This document shows positions 35,601 to 47,275 of a stretch of 64,000 nt of DNA, one piece after another. The position numbers were made by a program, and so were the translations under genes. The stretch's first letter is position 1. Each line of letters begins with the position of its first letter. The DNA comes from Bursaphelenchus xylophilus (Eukaryota > Nematoda > Chromadorea > Rhabditida > Aphelenchoididae), in the NCBI GenBank assembly GCA_904066235.2, contig CAJFCV020000003.1:2356001-2420000 (forward strand). The letters are read 5' to 3'. Below the pieces are notes generated by a model. That model was not told the origin of the DNA, did no database searches, and saw only the letters and a list, made by a program, of their open reading frames with translations.

Positions 35601-38600
35601 AATTTTTGGGATTTTTTGGGTCTTCTGGGCTGATATGCAAATTTTTTTCGTTATGAAAAAATTATGCAAATTTTCTAAAATTTATTTTTTTTCACTGTTT
35701 ACTTGATTTTTGCGATTTTTTACTATAATTTTTTTTGGAAAAACACAATTTTTTGCATTATGCAAAAATTATGCAAACTTTTTTACTCTTCAAAATCTCT
35801 TTATTTGCCTTGTGAAAGAGTGAATAATACGATTTCCGGCATTTTACAGCATGAATTACGTGTCCTTTCCCGGTTATATGACTGTTGTTACAGCAACTGT
35901 CCCGAAAATCGGCTTAATTCCCAAAAAAACATTGTAAATTCCTCTGCCGCCATTTGCAGCTAATTAAAAGGGACATTCCAGCCCGGTTAGCCTCTTGTAA
36001 GTGGCCTCAAGGCCTTTATCCCTAATTTGGTGGTTATTTGGGGTTGTTTTGGGAGAGGAAATTGGGTGTAAATTGTAATAAATGGTGTGAAATTTATTGT
36101 AGAAGATGAATTGAACAGTCTTTTGGCGATTTTTTGACGAAAAATGATAGTTTTGACCTTACTTTAGGTGATTTTTGGTAAAAATTGATGAAAAATCTCA
36201 TTTTTTCGCTTAATTATTAGGATTTAGGGCTTAAAAAATAAAGAATGGCCTGTAGATTTACTTAAGAACCGGTAATTTGCATATTTGAGGACTAAAATTT
36301 GCATAATTTTTACTTGATTTTATATTACCCATGAAAAAAAGTGCCGAAAGATGCCTCAAAATTGCTTGCGAAAGCCGGGAAATGCCCGTAAATCGTAGGA
36401 ACTAATCTTTTAGTTAGTAAAAATACTCTTTTCATCAAGAAAAGTGGATTTTCCCCCATTTTTGGGCATTATTTATATTAACCATGAGGTTTTTGGCCAA
36501 ATTACCCCTGTTTTCCCTCAATTTATTGTGCAGATTTTGTTTACCAGTAATTACTGCGTATGGGATTGTACTATTTAGTAACTCAACCACAAAATGTCAA
36601 GTGCATTCCACTTGAAAAGTAAAAATTTCACTGAAAATGCCCTTTTTTAGCAGAAAATGTCTAATTAAGCGGCATTTTGGGGTCTTACAGTATGAAAAAG
36701 AGTGTGATTTTGAGAGAATATAGTGTGATAAGTGTTGTATAGTAAGCTAGGATTGGCATTCAAAGGATAAATGAGAGTTTTTGCCCAAAAATTATGTTAT
36801 AGTAGGCAATTTTTGGAAATTTTAAAATTTTTTGTCTAAAAAAGCTTTTTTCTAGGAATTTTTGACGAGAATAGAACTCTTAAAGGTTGAATGGGTAATT
36901 TTTATGTTGAGTAGTACAAGTTGACATCATTTTTTGTATAGAATTGGGCTATTTTTGGGAGCTTTTTTGCCATAATTAGTTTTTTTTTCGTTAATTTGAG
37001 TTGTTTTTGAACTCCAAATCGGTAGTTTAGAAAGCTGATGGGGTTTGGAAGGGTTTATATTAATTTTTAGGCTTTGAGTTACTGTAATTTTTTGAGAATT
37101 TTTGGTTTAAAATGAAATTTTTTGATTTTTAGGGGGATTTTTTAAAAATTTGGTTTATTTTGATTGTTTTATGAGTTGATAATACTGAGTTAATGGGTTT
37201 AGATGATATTTAAATACTCAGGGTTACTGTAGCTTTTCTAAAATTTGTGGTTTTCGTATTAAATTTGCGATTTTTGGCGATTTTTTCACCAATTTCCCCA
37301 AAAATGAGTAAAAAGCCCAAAAACTTGTAATGAATTACTAATATTTGTATTCAAACTACTCCCTAGTACGTAATAGAGCCTTCGGAACACTTCGGCGTCA
37401 TTTTTCCCTTGCATTATTTGCCCTTTTTCGGGCATTTCAACCCCAAATGAACCATAATTAAGGTCCAAAAGTCCATTCCAAGTGCAAAGGGCCCTTGAGC
37501 CCTTCGTACGCTCGTTTTTCGAACTACGACACAACTTTGGAGCCCGCCGACCAACAATTTTTTACTCTGTTTTTGGGATTTTTTGCACTTTTTGCGCCAC
37601 AAAAACAATTTTTTTTCGCTTTTTTTGCCCTCCGAAATTCCATGTCAGAGCGGGTTTTTTCTTGATTACACGAGTATTAGAGAGGGCTGTTTTCGTGTTG
37701 AACGCGTATTATTTTTGGAGAAACTGCAGGAAAATTGAGGGTTTAGCGGTAAAAAGTGGGTATTTTGCAGTTTTTTGGAGTTTTAAGGGTATTTTGAGCA
37801 GTATAAATGGCGTTTTGGAGGGTATTTTGACAAAAACAAGATGTGATTTAGGTTGTAAATGTAATTTTCGGTAATTTTTGAGGTTGTGAAAAATTTGCAT
37901 AATTTTGAAAATTATGTAAATTTGAATAATTTATGGTAATTTGGATGTTTTATGGGTAAAATACGCATTGATATTATATTTGAGTAAATTTTAAAAGGTT
38001 TTGAATAATTAAAAAATTTGCATAAGTTTGAAAATTATGCAAATTTGAATAATTTAGGATAATTAGGATGTTTTATGGGGTAAAATACGTCTTGAAAATT
38101 TGTTTTATCAAATTTGAAAAGGTTTTGGTTAATTCAAAAATTTGCATAAATTTGAAAATCATGCAAATTTCGGTAATTAATGTAATTTAGATGTTTTATG
38201 GGTTAAAATACGCCTTGACATATATGCCGAAGCAAATTTGATAAGCTTTTGGATTATTTAAAAATTTGCGTAAATTTGAATATTTGCCAAAAATGAGAAA
38301 TTTGACGCAAAAAACTTCTCCATAAGGCAGATTTGACCTTTAAAAATGCATTTCATAAAATTTTTGAATAAAAAAGTTGTAGTTTCTACTCGATTAGTCC
38401 TGAAATTGCGACTATTTTTAAAGATTTGTCTGCTTCTGACACGGCCCACCACAATTTCGCCCTTTTTTCTCTCCTATTTTCGTGTTTGTGCACGGCTTGT
38501 AATTGCCTCAAAACGGCACGAACCCATGTCTAAGTGCCCATCCCCACCCCATGTCCATCTCACAAACGTTTTTTTTGCACTGTGCGGTTTTGTACGGCCA

Positions 38601-41600
38601 ACCCGTGCCAGCTGCTCTTTTTCGACTAATTAACTGTTGGGAAATACAGCCAATGTTCAGCACGATTTCAACGAAATACCATCCCTAATATTGGTATTCT
38701 CCGATCCTTTGCTTTTTGCACCGTGCGCCGAGATTTAGTTTTTCGGCTGCACAGTGCAAAAGGGTTTTGGTGTGGATTGCACAGTGCGAAAAGGATCGAG
38801 TTTTTGACGCACGGTGCGATTGAAGTTTTTGTTTTATAATTTGCACGGTGCAAAAATATGAGGTTTCAGAAATGCACAGTGCAATGGGAATTTTTCTTGT
38901 CGCGATAAAGATTGCACAGTGCAAAAAAGCTTTTGGTTTGGATTGCACAGTGCGAAAAGGATCGAGTTTTGGCCGCACGGTGCAAAGAAGCTTTTGTTTT
39001 GTAATTTGCACAGTGCAGAAATCTGAGGTTCAAAAAAATGCACAGTGCAATGGGAGTTTTTGTTGTCGCGAGAAAAATTGCACAGTGCAAAAAAGCTTTT
39101 GGTTCTGGGCGCACAGTGCGATGAAAACTTTAGTTTTTTAATTTGCACAGTGCATAAATATGACTTTCAAAAATGCACAGTGCAATGGGAATTTTTCTTG
39201 TCGCGAGAAAAATTGCACAGTGCAAAATTTTCCTCTTGTTTTTTCTGCGCACAGTGCAAAAACTCTTCTTCTTTTTTCGCCTGCACAGTGCAGAAGGCTT
39301 TGTTTTTTGATTGCACAGTGCGGAAAGGATCGAGTTTTGGCCGCACGGTGCGATGAAAACTTTCGTTTTGTAATTTGCACTGTGCAAAAATCTGAGTTTC
39401 AAAAAGTGCACAGTGCAATGGGAATTTTTCTTGTCGCGACATAGATTGCACAGTGCAAAATTTTGAACTTTTTTGTGCACGGTGCAAAAAGTCCTCTTCC
39501 TTTTCCACTGCACAGTGCGGAAGACTTTGTTTTTTGATTGCACAGTGCGGAAATGATTGATTTTTGGCGCACGGTGCGATGGAACCTTTTATTTTGCAAT
39601 TTTCACAGTGCAAAAATTTTAGGTTCACAAAATGCACAGTGCAATGAGAATTTTTGTTGTCGCGATAAAGATTGCACAGTGCGAAAATTTTTGTCTTTTT
39701 TGCGCTCCGCACAGTGCAAAAATCAGAGTTTCAAAAAGTGCACAGTGCAATGGGAACTTTTCTTGTCGCGATATATTGCACGGTGCAAAAATTCCTCTTC
39801 TTTTTTTTGACTGCACTGTGCAGTCGAAAAGATTGAATTTTCGCACCGTGCATGAATGAAAAGTTGGTTTATTCCAGTAAATATGGCCCAAATTCGACGG
39901 GCTTTGTCCCAAAAACTGAATATCAACCATAATCCCGGATTTGCGGCACCGTTTCTGACTGTGTTTTGGTATTTTCTCCCGGATTTTAGCAGCTTTTTGC
40001 TTGTTTATCCGCGGATTAAGTAATTAAAGCGAGAATTGACTAAAAAATAGAGCGTGTTTTGGAAAATTAAGCCTTAATTGGGCCGGCGACGGTGTTTTTG
40101 ACGGATTTAGAGAAAATTACGGTAATTTGCGAAATTTGCATAAATTTGCATATTATTTAAAGTGGCAAATTTTGGAATTATTTTGATTTAGAAATACGCC
40201 CTGAGGGGTTTATTGGAATTTTTAATGATTTTTTCGCAGAATTTTTGCAATTTTTTTTTGCGAAATTTCAAAAAAATTTTAAATTTAAATTCAAATTTTT
40301 GGTGTTTCAAATTCCCGGAATGATTTCTGATGCCCTCAATTTGCCTCGTGCCCGTTTCTGAAAACAATTTTTGTTTTTTGGACACTTTGGCCGCTTGTTT
40401 TTCCGCACCGTGCAAATTCAAACATCACTTCGGGTCGAATGACTCCTTGTTTTTTGTTGTTTTGGTCTCGAACGTGTGTCTAAAATGCATTTCGTTACAA
40501 ATTCCAGGCAGTAATCATCCAAAATGATCCACTGAAAGGTCGAAAATTTTATTTTTTTGATCAAAAATTTTGACTTTTTTTTTTTTTGAGATTTTGGAGA
40601 TATAAAGGGCAATTCGGGATAAACGGATTGATGAAAAGTGTTGACTTAGCTGTAGCCTTGATTTTCGGTCTTTGTCGGACGTGTTTACAAAGATTTATTT
40701 TAATTTTTTTTCGTTCTGATGTCTAAAATAATATCGAAATATGCAAATTACGGAGGTATTAGTCACTCTTTCTCGGTTTTAATAAAGTTCCACCAGAAAT
40801 AGCCGAGTATCATCCGCGTATTTGGCAGATATGAACGGAAATCCCACCCATTTCCGCTAAAAATCCCTTTTTCCGCAAAAACTTTTGAATGTTTTCGGCA
40901 AGCGTTGACGCAGATTGACGGAATTTTTGTCATTTGCGACGTCTTCTATCGTATTTTTCATATTTTTCGTTATCTCGGCTGTTTTCAGACCGCCAAAGAC
41001 ATGGTCAAATACTACTATGCGACCAAATCGGAGATGAAATACAAGATGTTCTTCCCGAAGAACAAGAAAAAACCCAACAAATTGGCCAAACCCATACCGA
41101 TGCCGGAGTTCCGCGAGATGTTCGACCATCTGATGGACACCTGCAGTAAGTTTTGCACGATTTTTGATCGTTTTGGACTGGTTTTGGCACGATTTTTGAT
41201 CGTTTTGGAGTGGTTTTGGACTGCACTGTGCAGCACTTCTCAAGTTTGAGAACTGCACAGTGCGTTTTGAAAAGTTCCTCCGATTGCACTGTGCGAAATT
41301 TGACATTTGTGTTTTTTGCACAGTGCAATATTTTGTTTTTGGAAACGCACAGTGCAAAACGAAAGTTTATGTCGCGGCGACAACGAGAAAGCGACCATTG
41401 CACAGTGCGTTTTGAAAAGTTCCTCCGATTGCACTGTGCGAAGTTTTCCATTTGTTTTTTTTGCACAGTGCAATTGTTTTTTGATCTGTTTTTTTGCACA
41501 GTGCAACGAAGCTTTTGTTTTTTGTCATGCACTGTGCAGCGGTTCTCAAGTTAGAGGATTGCACAGTGCGTTTTGAAAAGTTAGTCCGATTGCACTGTGC

Positions 41601-44600
41601 GAAATTTGTCGCACAGTGCAATGTTTTTCTTTGTAAACGCACAGTGCAAAATGAAAGTTCATGTCGCTGCGACTGAACGGAAAGCACTGCACTGTGCAAC
41701 GAAGCTTTTGTTTTTTTTGCACTGCACTGTGCAGCGGTTCACTGCATTCCGAATTATTTTTGCCGCCGACCGGCGTCCGAAAAAATGAAAAAATGAGATA
41801 CGCCTCTTACATTTTTGCCAATATCTCGCTAGCCTCGAAGTGTAGCGTGAATCTGAAAATTGTGTTTCAAAGCTGACACATTTGTCCTTCAGAATATATT
41901 AATTTTGTGATGATACTTATTATGTACGACAAGGAAACCGTTGCTGAAAAATGGCAAATTTCAACATTCAATGCCAGAAAAATGTACTTTCTAAGTGCCA
42001 GATTGCAAAATTATGGGCCTCATTGTGTACAGAATCTTGAACACTATAAGATATAACAATTTCAGGCATTTTCTGGCCCGATTCGCAGAGTTATACCCGA
42101 AAAACTGCAATTTTGGCCTTCTTATTGAGCTATCTGCACTTTAAAAGTACATACAAAAAAACATTTCTATGATTTTTGTTGCCCAGGTTGTGATGGACCA
42201 CTGTGCAAAATCTCAGCTTTCCAGGACTCCTCCGAAAAAAGTTATAACGGTTACAATATGGGACCCTCGTATGCCCAATATTTTGTAAAATACAGTACAC
42301 CATTGTAAAAAATAGCTCTATATGGCCTACGTAAACTTACTCGAAACCTGAACACTGTTTCTCAGATTTTTCCGCACGAGGGACACGATTTCAAGTTTTC
42401 GCTATACTAAAGGGAAAACAGTGAAAAGTTGGGGACATAGCTGGGAAATTTTTATATGTAGTTGACCGTGTAATTGCGATAAAATTTTTTACCCCAACCA
42501 ACGCGACAGCAGCAATAGGAATTCCATCATACAAAGCCATCTTGCACCGTAGTTTACCGTATTTTACAAAATATTGGGCATACAAGGGTCACATATTGTA
42601 ACCGTTATAACTTTTTTCGGAGGAGTCCTGGAAAGCTGAGATTTTGCACAGTGGTCCATCACAACCTGGGCAACAAAAATCATAGAAATGTTTTTTTGTA
42701 TGTACTTTTAAAGTGCAGATAGCTCAATAAGAAGCCCAAAATTGCAGTTTTTCGGTTATAACTCTGCGAATCGGGCCAGAAAATGTCTGAAATTGTTTTA
42801 TCTTATAGTATTCAAGATGCTGTATCCAATGAAGCCCATAATTTTGTGATTTGGCACTTAGAAAGTACATTTTTCTGGCATTGAATGTTGAAATTTGTCA
42901 TTTTTCAGCAATGGTTTCCTTGTCGTACATAATAAGTATCATTACAAAATTAATATATTCTGAAGGGCAAATGTGTCAGCTTGTAAACACAATTTTCAGA
43001 TTCGCGTTACACTTCGAGGCTAGCGAGATATTGGCAAAAATGTAAGAGGCAAATCTCATTTTTTCATTTTTTCGGACGCCGGTCGGCGGCAAAAATAATT
43101 CGGAATGCTGTGCGGTTCCGAAATTCGAGGACTGCACGGTGCGTTTTGAAAGTTTCTCTGAGTGCACTGTGCGAAATTTTCGAACTGTTTTTTTTTTGCA
43201 CAGTGCAATGTTTTTTTGGGAAAACGCACAGTGCAAAACGAAAGTTCATGTCGCAGCGACAACGGAAAGCACTGCACTGTGCAACGACACTTTCGTTTTT
43301 TTTTGATCACTGCACAGTGCAGAAAGGAAAAAGCTTTTTCTGCACGGTGCACTGATTTCGCGATTTTTTCCCCTTGCACAGTGCAGAGAGAAAAGAGAAG
43401 AAAAAATTCTTGCGAAAAAATTGGTTTTTTTTTTGCACAGTGCGTGACAAAGACAATTTTTTGCTCTGCACAGTGCATAAACTTTTGTAAAAATTTTTTC
43501 TTGAAAACCGCAGCGAACTAATCCCTTTTCCAAATTCCAGCAAAACGCGACATTTTCACGCACATTTGTTGTGTAATTTGCGATGGAGACATGAAAATCT
43601 TCACGGCTGTTCCGTCCATGTCCATGGAGAAGGAACGGCTGTACAAGAAGATCTTGAAAGAGCAGGAATTGCGACAAAAACTGCCAATCTGCACGAAATG
43701 CTTTGGAGCCTTCAAGAAGACAGCGATGTAAGTTAATTTTTAAAATTTTTTTATGGAAATTTTATTTTTCTTCACCAAGAAATCTCGTTTTAGCCGATGC
43801 CCGGTGGGAACTTGTCCCGGCGGAAAGCGAAAACAGAAACCATCACGAGCACCACCCCCAGAATTCTACGACCAACCCCTGGAGAATCAGTGTGCGATCG
43901 TGAGGAAGCTCCGATTCCATCCCGCAGCACCAAAAATTTGCTCCAATTGTTATAAACGGATTCAACAGGAAATCGAAAATGTAAGTGAAAATGGGAAATT
44001 GTAGGTGAGGGTGGGTGTAGGAGTGTGATAAATGATAACTACAAGTTTGTTGGACCCTTATTCGAGAGATTTTGAGAGTTGAAACAGAATGCCAAAAAAT
44101 TAGAATGTGGAAATTGGAGGGGATAAATAGGTGTAGGAGGGTGTAGAAGCGCATATAAAGCTGTTTTTTCACGTTGTAATGGTTATTTCGGCAGTTTTTG
44201 CACTTTTTTGGGACTTGCAACAGAATGCCAAAAAATTAAAATATGCAAATTGGAGGGAATTAATAAGTGTATGAGGCTGACAAATAAGTGTAGGTGGCTG
44301 TAGAAGCACATATAAAGCTGTTTTTCACTTTGTAATGGCTATTTCAGCAGTTTGCGAGCAGTTTTGGGGCTTGCAACAGAATGCCAAACCGGCGGGAAAT
44401 TTAGAAATTTAAAATATTGTAGGCGAGGGTGGATTGTTGGGACCTCTCAGAAGATTAGAACAAGTTTTAAGAGGCTGGTTTCCTGTTTTTCGACGGTTTT
44501 TGCCACTTGCAACAGAATGCAAAGACGGCGGAGAATTCGGAAATCCGAAGCATTTTGTTGATATTTTTTGGAAAAATAAATCTCTATGAGAAAATTTCAG

Positions 44601-46692
44601 TAGCTTATATCGCAGTTTAGACCGTTTACGGTCCTTGGAAAACTAAAATTTTTTCATTTTCAGATCGAAGACAACCCCTACTACAAGCAGCCACTGCCCG
44701 TTCCTCAAGCCAAACGAAAGCCCAACTGGAGTGCGGCTCGAGTCCGACAACTCTTCGATCTGGTCCAGGAGCTGGGCCGCGAATGGCTCTTGATTAGCCA
44801 ACGCCTCGCAGACCCTCAAAACGGCTTCAAACCGAGTCCGCGACAAGCCAGAGCCCTGCACGAACGTCTCCGATACTTTTGGATGCTCAAGGACCGAAGA
44901 ATTACGCTGCAAAAGCAGGCCCGAAAGATTAGCAAGCAATACCGAAGAATAAGGAGGAATGGAAGTGGTACGCTCAAATTGAGGAAGCAACAGAGCAGCG
45001 AGAGCGATGATGTCGTTGTAATTGACGAGATCAAACGCGAACCTCGCTTTGACGAGAATGGAACCAAAGGAAGAGTCAAAATGGAGCTTCCGCCGAAACT
45101 AGAGCCACTTCAAGAGGTCCCATCGATAATTGGAGTCAAACGGCCGGCCCATATGGACTCAATAGCCCATCAAATGGCTAGCCACACAGCCAACAGCGAG
45201 GCTTTGATTGCACAGGCCAATATGATCGAACAGAATCGAATGGGAATAACGACGACGGCCGGAAATCAGTCAAATTCGTTGCCCAGCCTCTTGGCCAGTC
45301 AACTAGCGAGTCAGGAGAACATGAATAGCCAGCCCGCGATCCTCGCCGCTCAAGCGACAGTATCGGCGCAAGCGGCGGCCGAATTGGCCCAGCTAAGTCA
45401 GGCAATCCAAGACCGGATCAAACTGACCCAGCCCCTCCAACTTCAGCCCGCTTTTCAAAACGAAATGCCCACGAATACGGATGTGGAGACGATTCGATTG
45501 TTGCTACTACACTTTAAGATCCCATCGACCTCACCGACCTGGAGAGACGAACTGGAGCGGAGCTTGAGGGACTCGAGTCAAAAGGAATTGGCTCTACTAC
45601 AATATCGACTCAACTCGTTCAGACAATCCAAGTGGGAAGAACCGAGATGCCTAACGGGTAAGTTATAGCACCTAACTAGGGCATTAAAAGCGGTTTGGAT
45701 CAAGTTACTCCACTTTAGAACCCATTTTCGGAAAAAATTTTGATATTGCACTGTGCAAAAAAATTAGTTTTAATTTTTTTCAAAATTTCAGGTGTTGGAA
45801 TCAAATTCCCACTGAATGGTGCATTGACGAGCCCTCAACAACAATCCGGACCACCACCGGCGAAGAAGGCCAAAGAAGACCGGCCCGTCGATGAGAATCG
45901 ACCGACCAGGAAATCCGGTCTGGCCACCGCTGCCCTCGATCAAACCCCACGACGGCCGACTGGCCCACAGTCGGTGAAACAGTTGGCACCACCGAACAAC
46001 ACTCATCGACCCGCAAGCACGCCGTTGGCCGAGGATTTGCAGCGAAAACCGCTAAAGCAGGAGCTGGCCAATATTCAACATGCCAGAACGCCCGATCCAA
46101 CACTCGGAACACAGTCGGATGACAATGGTAGGTTCGGGCGATCGTATTTTAGCTAATCAGAGTGGAAATTTGCAATGCCAAAGCATTCAAGGTTTTCGTG
46201 GTGGGACCCAGAATTTTTAGGATGAATGTAAGATAATGTCAAATTCCTTTGCAGAAACGGTTCGAGACGTACGTAAGAAGGCACTAACACCGACTCCACT
46301 CACTGACTCGAAGAATAAGATCAATTCGAGCACCGAGAACACGGCCCCCATCTACGAAGAGCTCAGCGACTCGGATTCGGATCAAAGTCGGCCGCCGTCG
46401 ACGAACGGACAGGTTCAGAAGGTCGTGGAAAAGAGAGTACCAGGTAAGTATTATCTACTAATCGAGTTTAGGCCTCAAAATCACAAAATTTTTATATTAC
46501 ACTAGACAAGCATCGAGTATAATATAAAATTTCGCTTCAGAATGGCCGCCCATGGTGAATATGTGGAATCTGGAGCCGGAGGAGCTGGAGAAGATCCGCT
46601 CCCTTCGCATCCCCCTCCTCAAACTCCCACCCATCCATCATCCGGAGCCGGGCCAACCGCCCAGCCCACCGTACGAAGACCTGTCGGACTAG
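23684..46692 (+). CDS. gei-8: NCoR/SMRT-family nuclear receptor co-repressor (GEI-8-like), 1323 aa as modelled
   Basis: Sixteen exons join without a phase break: 23684-23876, 24208-24434, 26080-26262, 30918-31047, 31486-31718, 32339-32581, 33186-33518, 34840-34955, 35076-35187, 40989-41145, 43541-43727, 43794-43980, 44664-45657, 45792-46127, 46255-46443 and 46541-46692. Residues 1-250 are Gln-rich. Residues 323-403 are a charged coiled coil. Residues 404-514 match the conserved NCoR segment before SANT1 (KMREHQELYESKYQQWLKRV, then ELFEKIFPEIKKEREDRER), which in NCoR precedes the HDAC3-activating region. SANT1 is at about 555-610 (NWTPDEKKTF ... MVKYYYATKSEMKYK). Residues 643-767 are Cys-rich (CCVIC, CTKC, CPVGTC, CSNC). 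SANT2 is at about 785-840 (PNWSAARVRQLFDLVQELGR). The C-terminus has YEELSDSDSD and ends YEDLSD. It should act in the nucleus recruiting histone deacetylase to nuclear receptors (family knowledge). Large introns could hide extra exons. Confidence 0.88.
24485..24800. repeat. GTCATCATGAC-type motif repeats in intron
   Basis: Repeated 'gtcatcatgac(a/g)' and its reverse complement, often followed by GGATTTTT, at about 24487, 24508, 24613, 24638 and in degenerate form at 24760-24785. Related copies occur at 13463, 13769, 22217, 25897, 31229 and 31368. Confidence 0.6.
24843..25803. mobile_element. Foldback element with GGTTTTGTCCCCA sub-repeats, about 0.96 kb
   Basis: Left arm (24843 onward) and right arm (to 25803) are near-perfect inverted copies. 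Outer parts consist of about 18-bp tandem units of TTTTGTCCCCA with G/A-rich linkers (around 11 on the left). Inner parts contain paired 'gtactatatagcacga' motifs. The centre is near 25310. Inserted in the intron between exons 2 and 3 of the NCoR-like gene. All ORFs (such as GDKNVLGTKPxWGQN) are repeat reading frames. Confidence 0.9.
26305..26735. repeat. Palindrome cluster at the left edge of the 4-kb inverted repeat
   Basis: About 16 YGCACNGTGCR copies at roughly 25-30 bp spacing in the NCoR-like intron after exon 3. A single copy also lies just beyond the right edge of the inverted repeat (about 30826). Confidence 0.9.
26757..30795. mobile_element. Large foldback element, about 4 kb inverted repeat
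   Basis: Sequence from about 26757 to 28750 is repeated in inverted orientation from about 28870 to 30795, centre near 28830. Outer arms hold four or five units of about 150-190 bp, each with a TTTGCGGGCA / TGCCCGCAAA pair. Inner arms match across 28090-28750 and 28935-29600. The left arm has about 210 bp (27870-28080) not in the right arm that include a mariner-like end. No transposase frame was found. It occupies one intron (26263-30917) of the NCoR-like gene. Confidence 0.9.
27870..28080. mobile_element. Mariner-like insertion fragment in the left arm
   Basis: CTAGGGTGTCCCTTAAGTC resembles mariner terminal repeats and lies in a segment present only in the left arm of the 4-kb foldback, so it may be a later insertion or a remnant lost from the other arm. 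Confidence 0.35.
31815..32255. repeat. Tandem repeat with AGGGCGCAGCTCGCCAA, about 130 bp period
   Basis: The block 'tagggcgcagctcgccaactggaatt' occurs at about 31959 and 32095, with partial copies near 31821 and 32231. Located in the NCoR-like intron between exons 5 and 6. Confidence 0.7.
32690..33180. repeat. Diverged repeats of 'tgggtcaagtgtttc'
   Basis: Four copies of a 'ttgagtcaagtgttt.c.ttgg.gaaaa' block near 32715, 32830, 32968 and 33122 in the intron before NCoR exon 7. A relative is found near 22065. Confidence 0.55.
33530..34570. repeat. Minisatellite, about 155-165 bp unit, six to seven copies
   Basis: Units of 'ggtaaaata.g.ttag', purine-rich spacer, 'gcgattttttgggatttttgaacgattttttggg' fill the NCoR-like intron between exons 7 and 8. 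Long minus-strand frames here are simple-sequence artefacts. Confidence 0.8.
35195..35760. repeat. AT-rich tandem repeats 'attatgcaaattttcaaaa'
   Basis: About 65-75 bp units alternate 'tatgcaaattttcaaaa' and 'tgcatttttgaaaaat' at the start of the 5.8-kb NCoR intron. A related array with TAAAATACG sits at 37880-38280. Confidence 0.7.
35780..37870. other. Interior of the 5.8-kb NCoR intron, no feature seen
   Basis: AT-rich unique-looking sequence with no convincing ORF, RNA gene or repeat. Confidence 0.4.
37880..38280. repeat. Tandem repeat, about 120 bp, three to four copies
   Basis: Units with 'atgttttatgggtaaaatacg' and 'tttgcataaatttgaaaattatgcaaatt' near 37945, 38070 and 38190. Confidence 0.75.
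38574..39852. repeat. Largest palindrome cluster, in about 180-bp higher-order units
   Basis: About 40 palindromes. A unit of four or five palindromes with spacers 'atgggaatttttcttgtcgcga', 'aaaagcttttggtt' and 'cgaaaaggatcgagtttt' repeats about six times with variation. Located in the 5.8-kb NCoR intron. The C-T-V-Q and H-C-A strings in ORFs come from the palindrome. Confidence 0.95.
41221..41735. repeat. Palindrome cluster left of a 1.4-kb inverted repeat
   Basis: About 20 palindromes with the recurring spacer 'ttttgaaaagttcctccgatt' in the NCoR intron after exon 10. Confidence 0.9.
41735..43118. mobile_element. Foldback element, about 1.38 kb inverted repeat
   Basis: Left arm begins ATTCCGAATTATTTTTGCCG; the right arm ends with its reverse complement near 43110. 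Arms are about 650 bp each with few mismatches, centre near 42430. No ORF. It separates two palindrome clusters, as if inserted into one cluster. Confidence 0.9.
43131..43470. repeat. Palindrome cluster right of the 1.4-kb inverted repeat
   Basis: About 12 palindromes. Spacers ('ttttgaaagtttctc', 'aacgaaagttcatgtcgcagcgacaacg') match the cluster at 41221-41735, so the two were probably one array. Confidence 0.9.
44030..44560. repeat. Tandem repeat, about 125 bp, three to four copies
   Basis: Units with 'aagtgtaggaggctgtagaagc', 'atataaagctgtttttcac' and 'cttgcaacagaatgccaaa' in the NCoR intron before exon 13. Confidence 0.75.
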
Positions 46693-47130
46693 ACTGTAAA
46701 TATTTGCATCGAATATCAGACTCATTGCCTCGTCCCTCCCCCTCATCCACTCTACCGGTTCCAACGTTTATATCGTCTTCTTTTCGTAACAAAACTTTTT
46801 CCACAGCGGGTTACTGTAGCCGAAATTACTGTAATTTGACAAAAAAATCTCGAATTTTGTACAATTTTGGATGTAAGACTGTCAAATTCAGTATTTACAA
46901 TCTATATTCTAATAAAAATTTCCCATTTTTTGGTCAAAAATTTGTTACAGTAACCAAAATTTCTATCAATTTTTCACTTATTTCCCGAATTTGTTCCTAT
47001 TTTGACGTAAGAATGACGCTCTTTTGCTCTGTCCGTCTCTCTAAATTCTCTACAATAATCAATCAGAACTCAAACACACGGGTATTGTTTTGTTCTCCTT
47101 AATTAAAGTTGTTGTTTCCTCTTCTTCTCC

Positions 47131-47136
47131 GAATAA
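47131..47136 (+). terminator. Candidate poly(A) signal of the NCoR-like gene
   Basis: AATAAA about 440 bases after the stop codon at 46690-46692. Confidence 0.4.
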
Positions 47137-47275
47137 ACTTATCATTCAGAAAAAGTTTTGACCTCGAAGCGCCGCACTGTGCAAAAACTTCGAAACGAAA
47201 AAACAATAAAAATGCACGGTGCAGACATTTCGTCGCAAAAATTTTTCTTTTGCACCGTGCGAAAAATCCGAAACA

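Noticed and set aside
38574..39852. CRISPR-like array of short repeats and spacers
   Set aside because: The repeat is only 11 bp and palindromic, spacers are themselves repeated in higher-order units, and the window is clearly eukaryotic.
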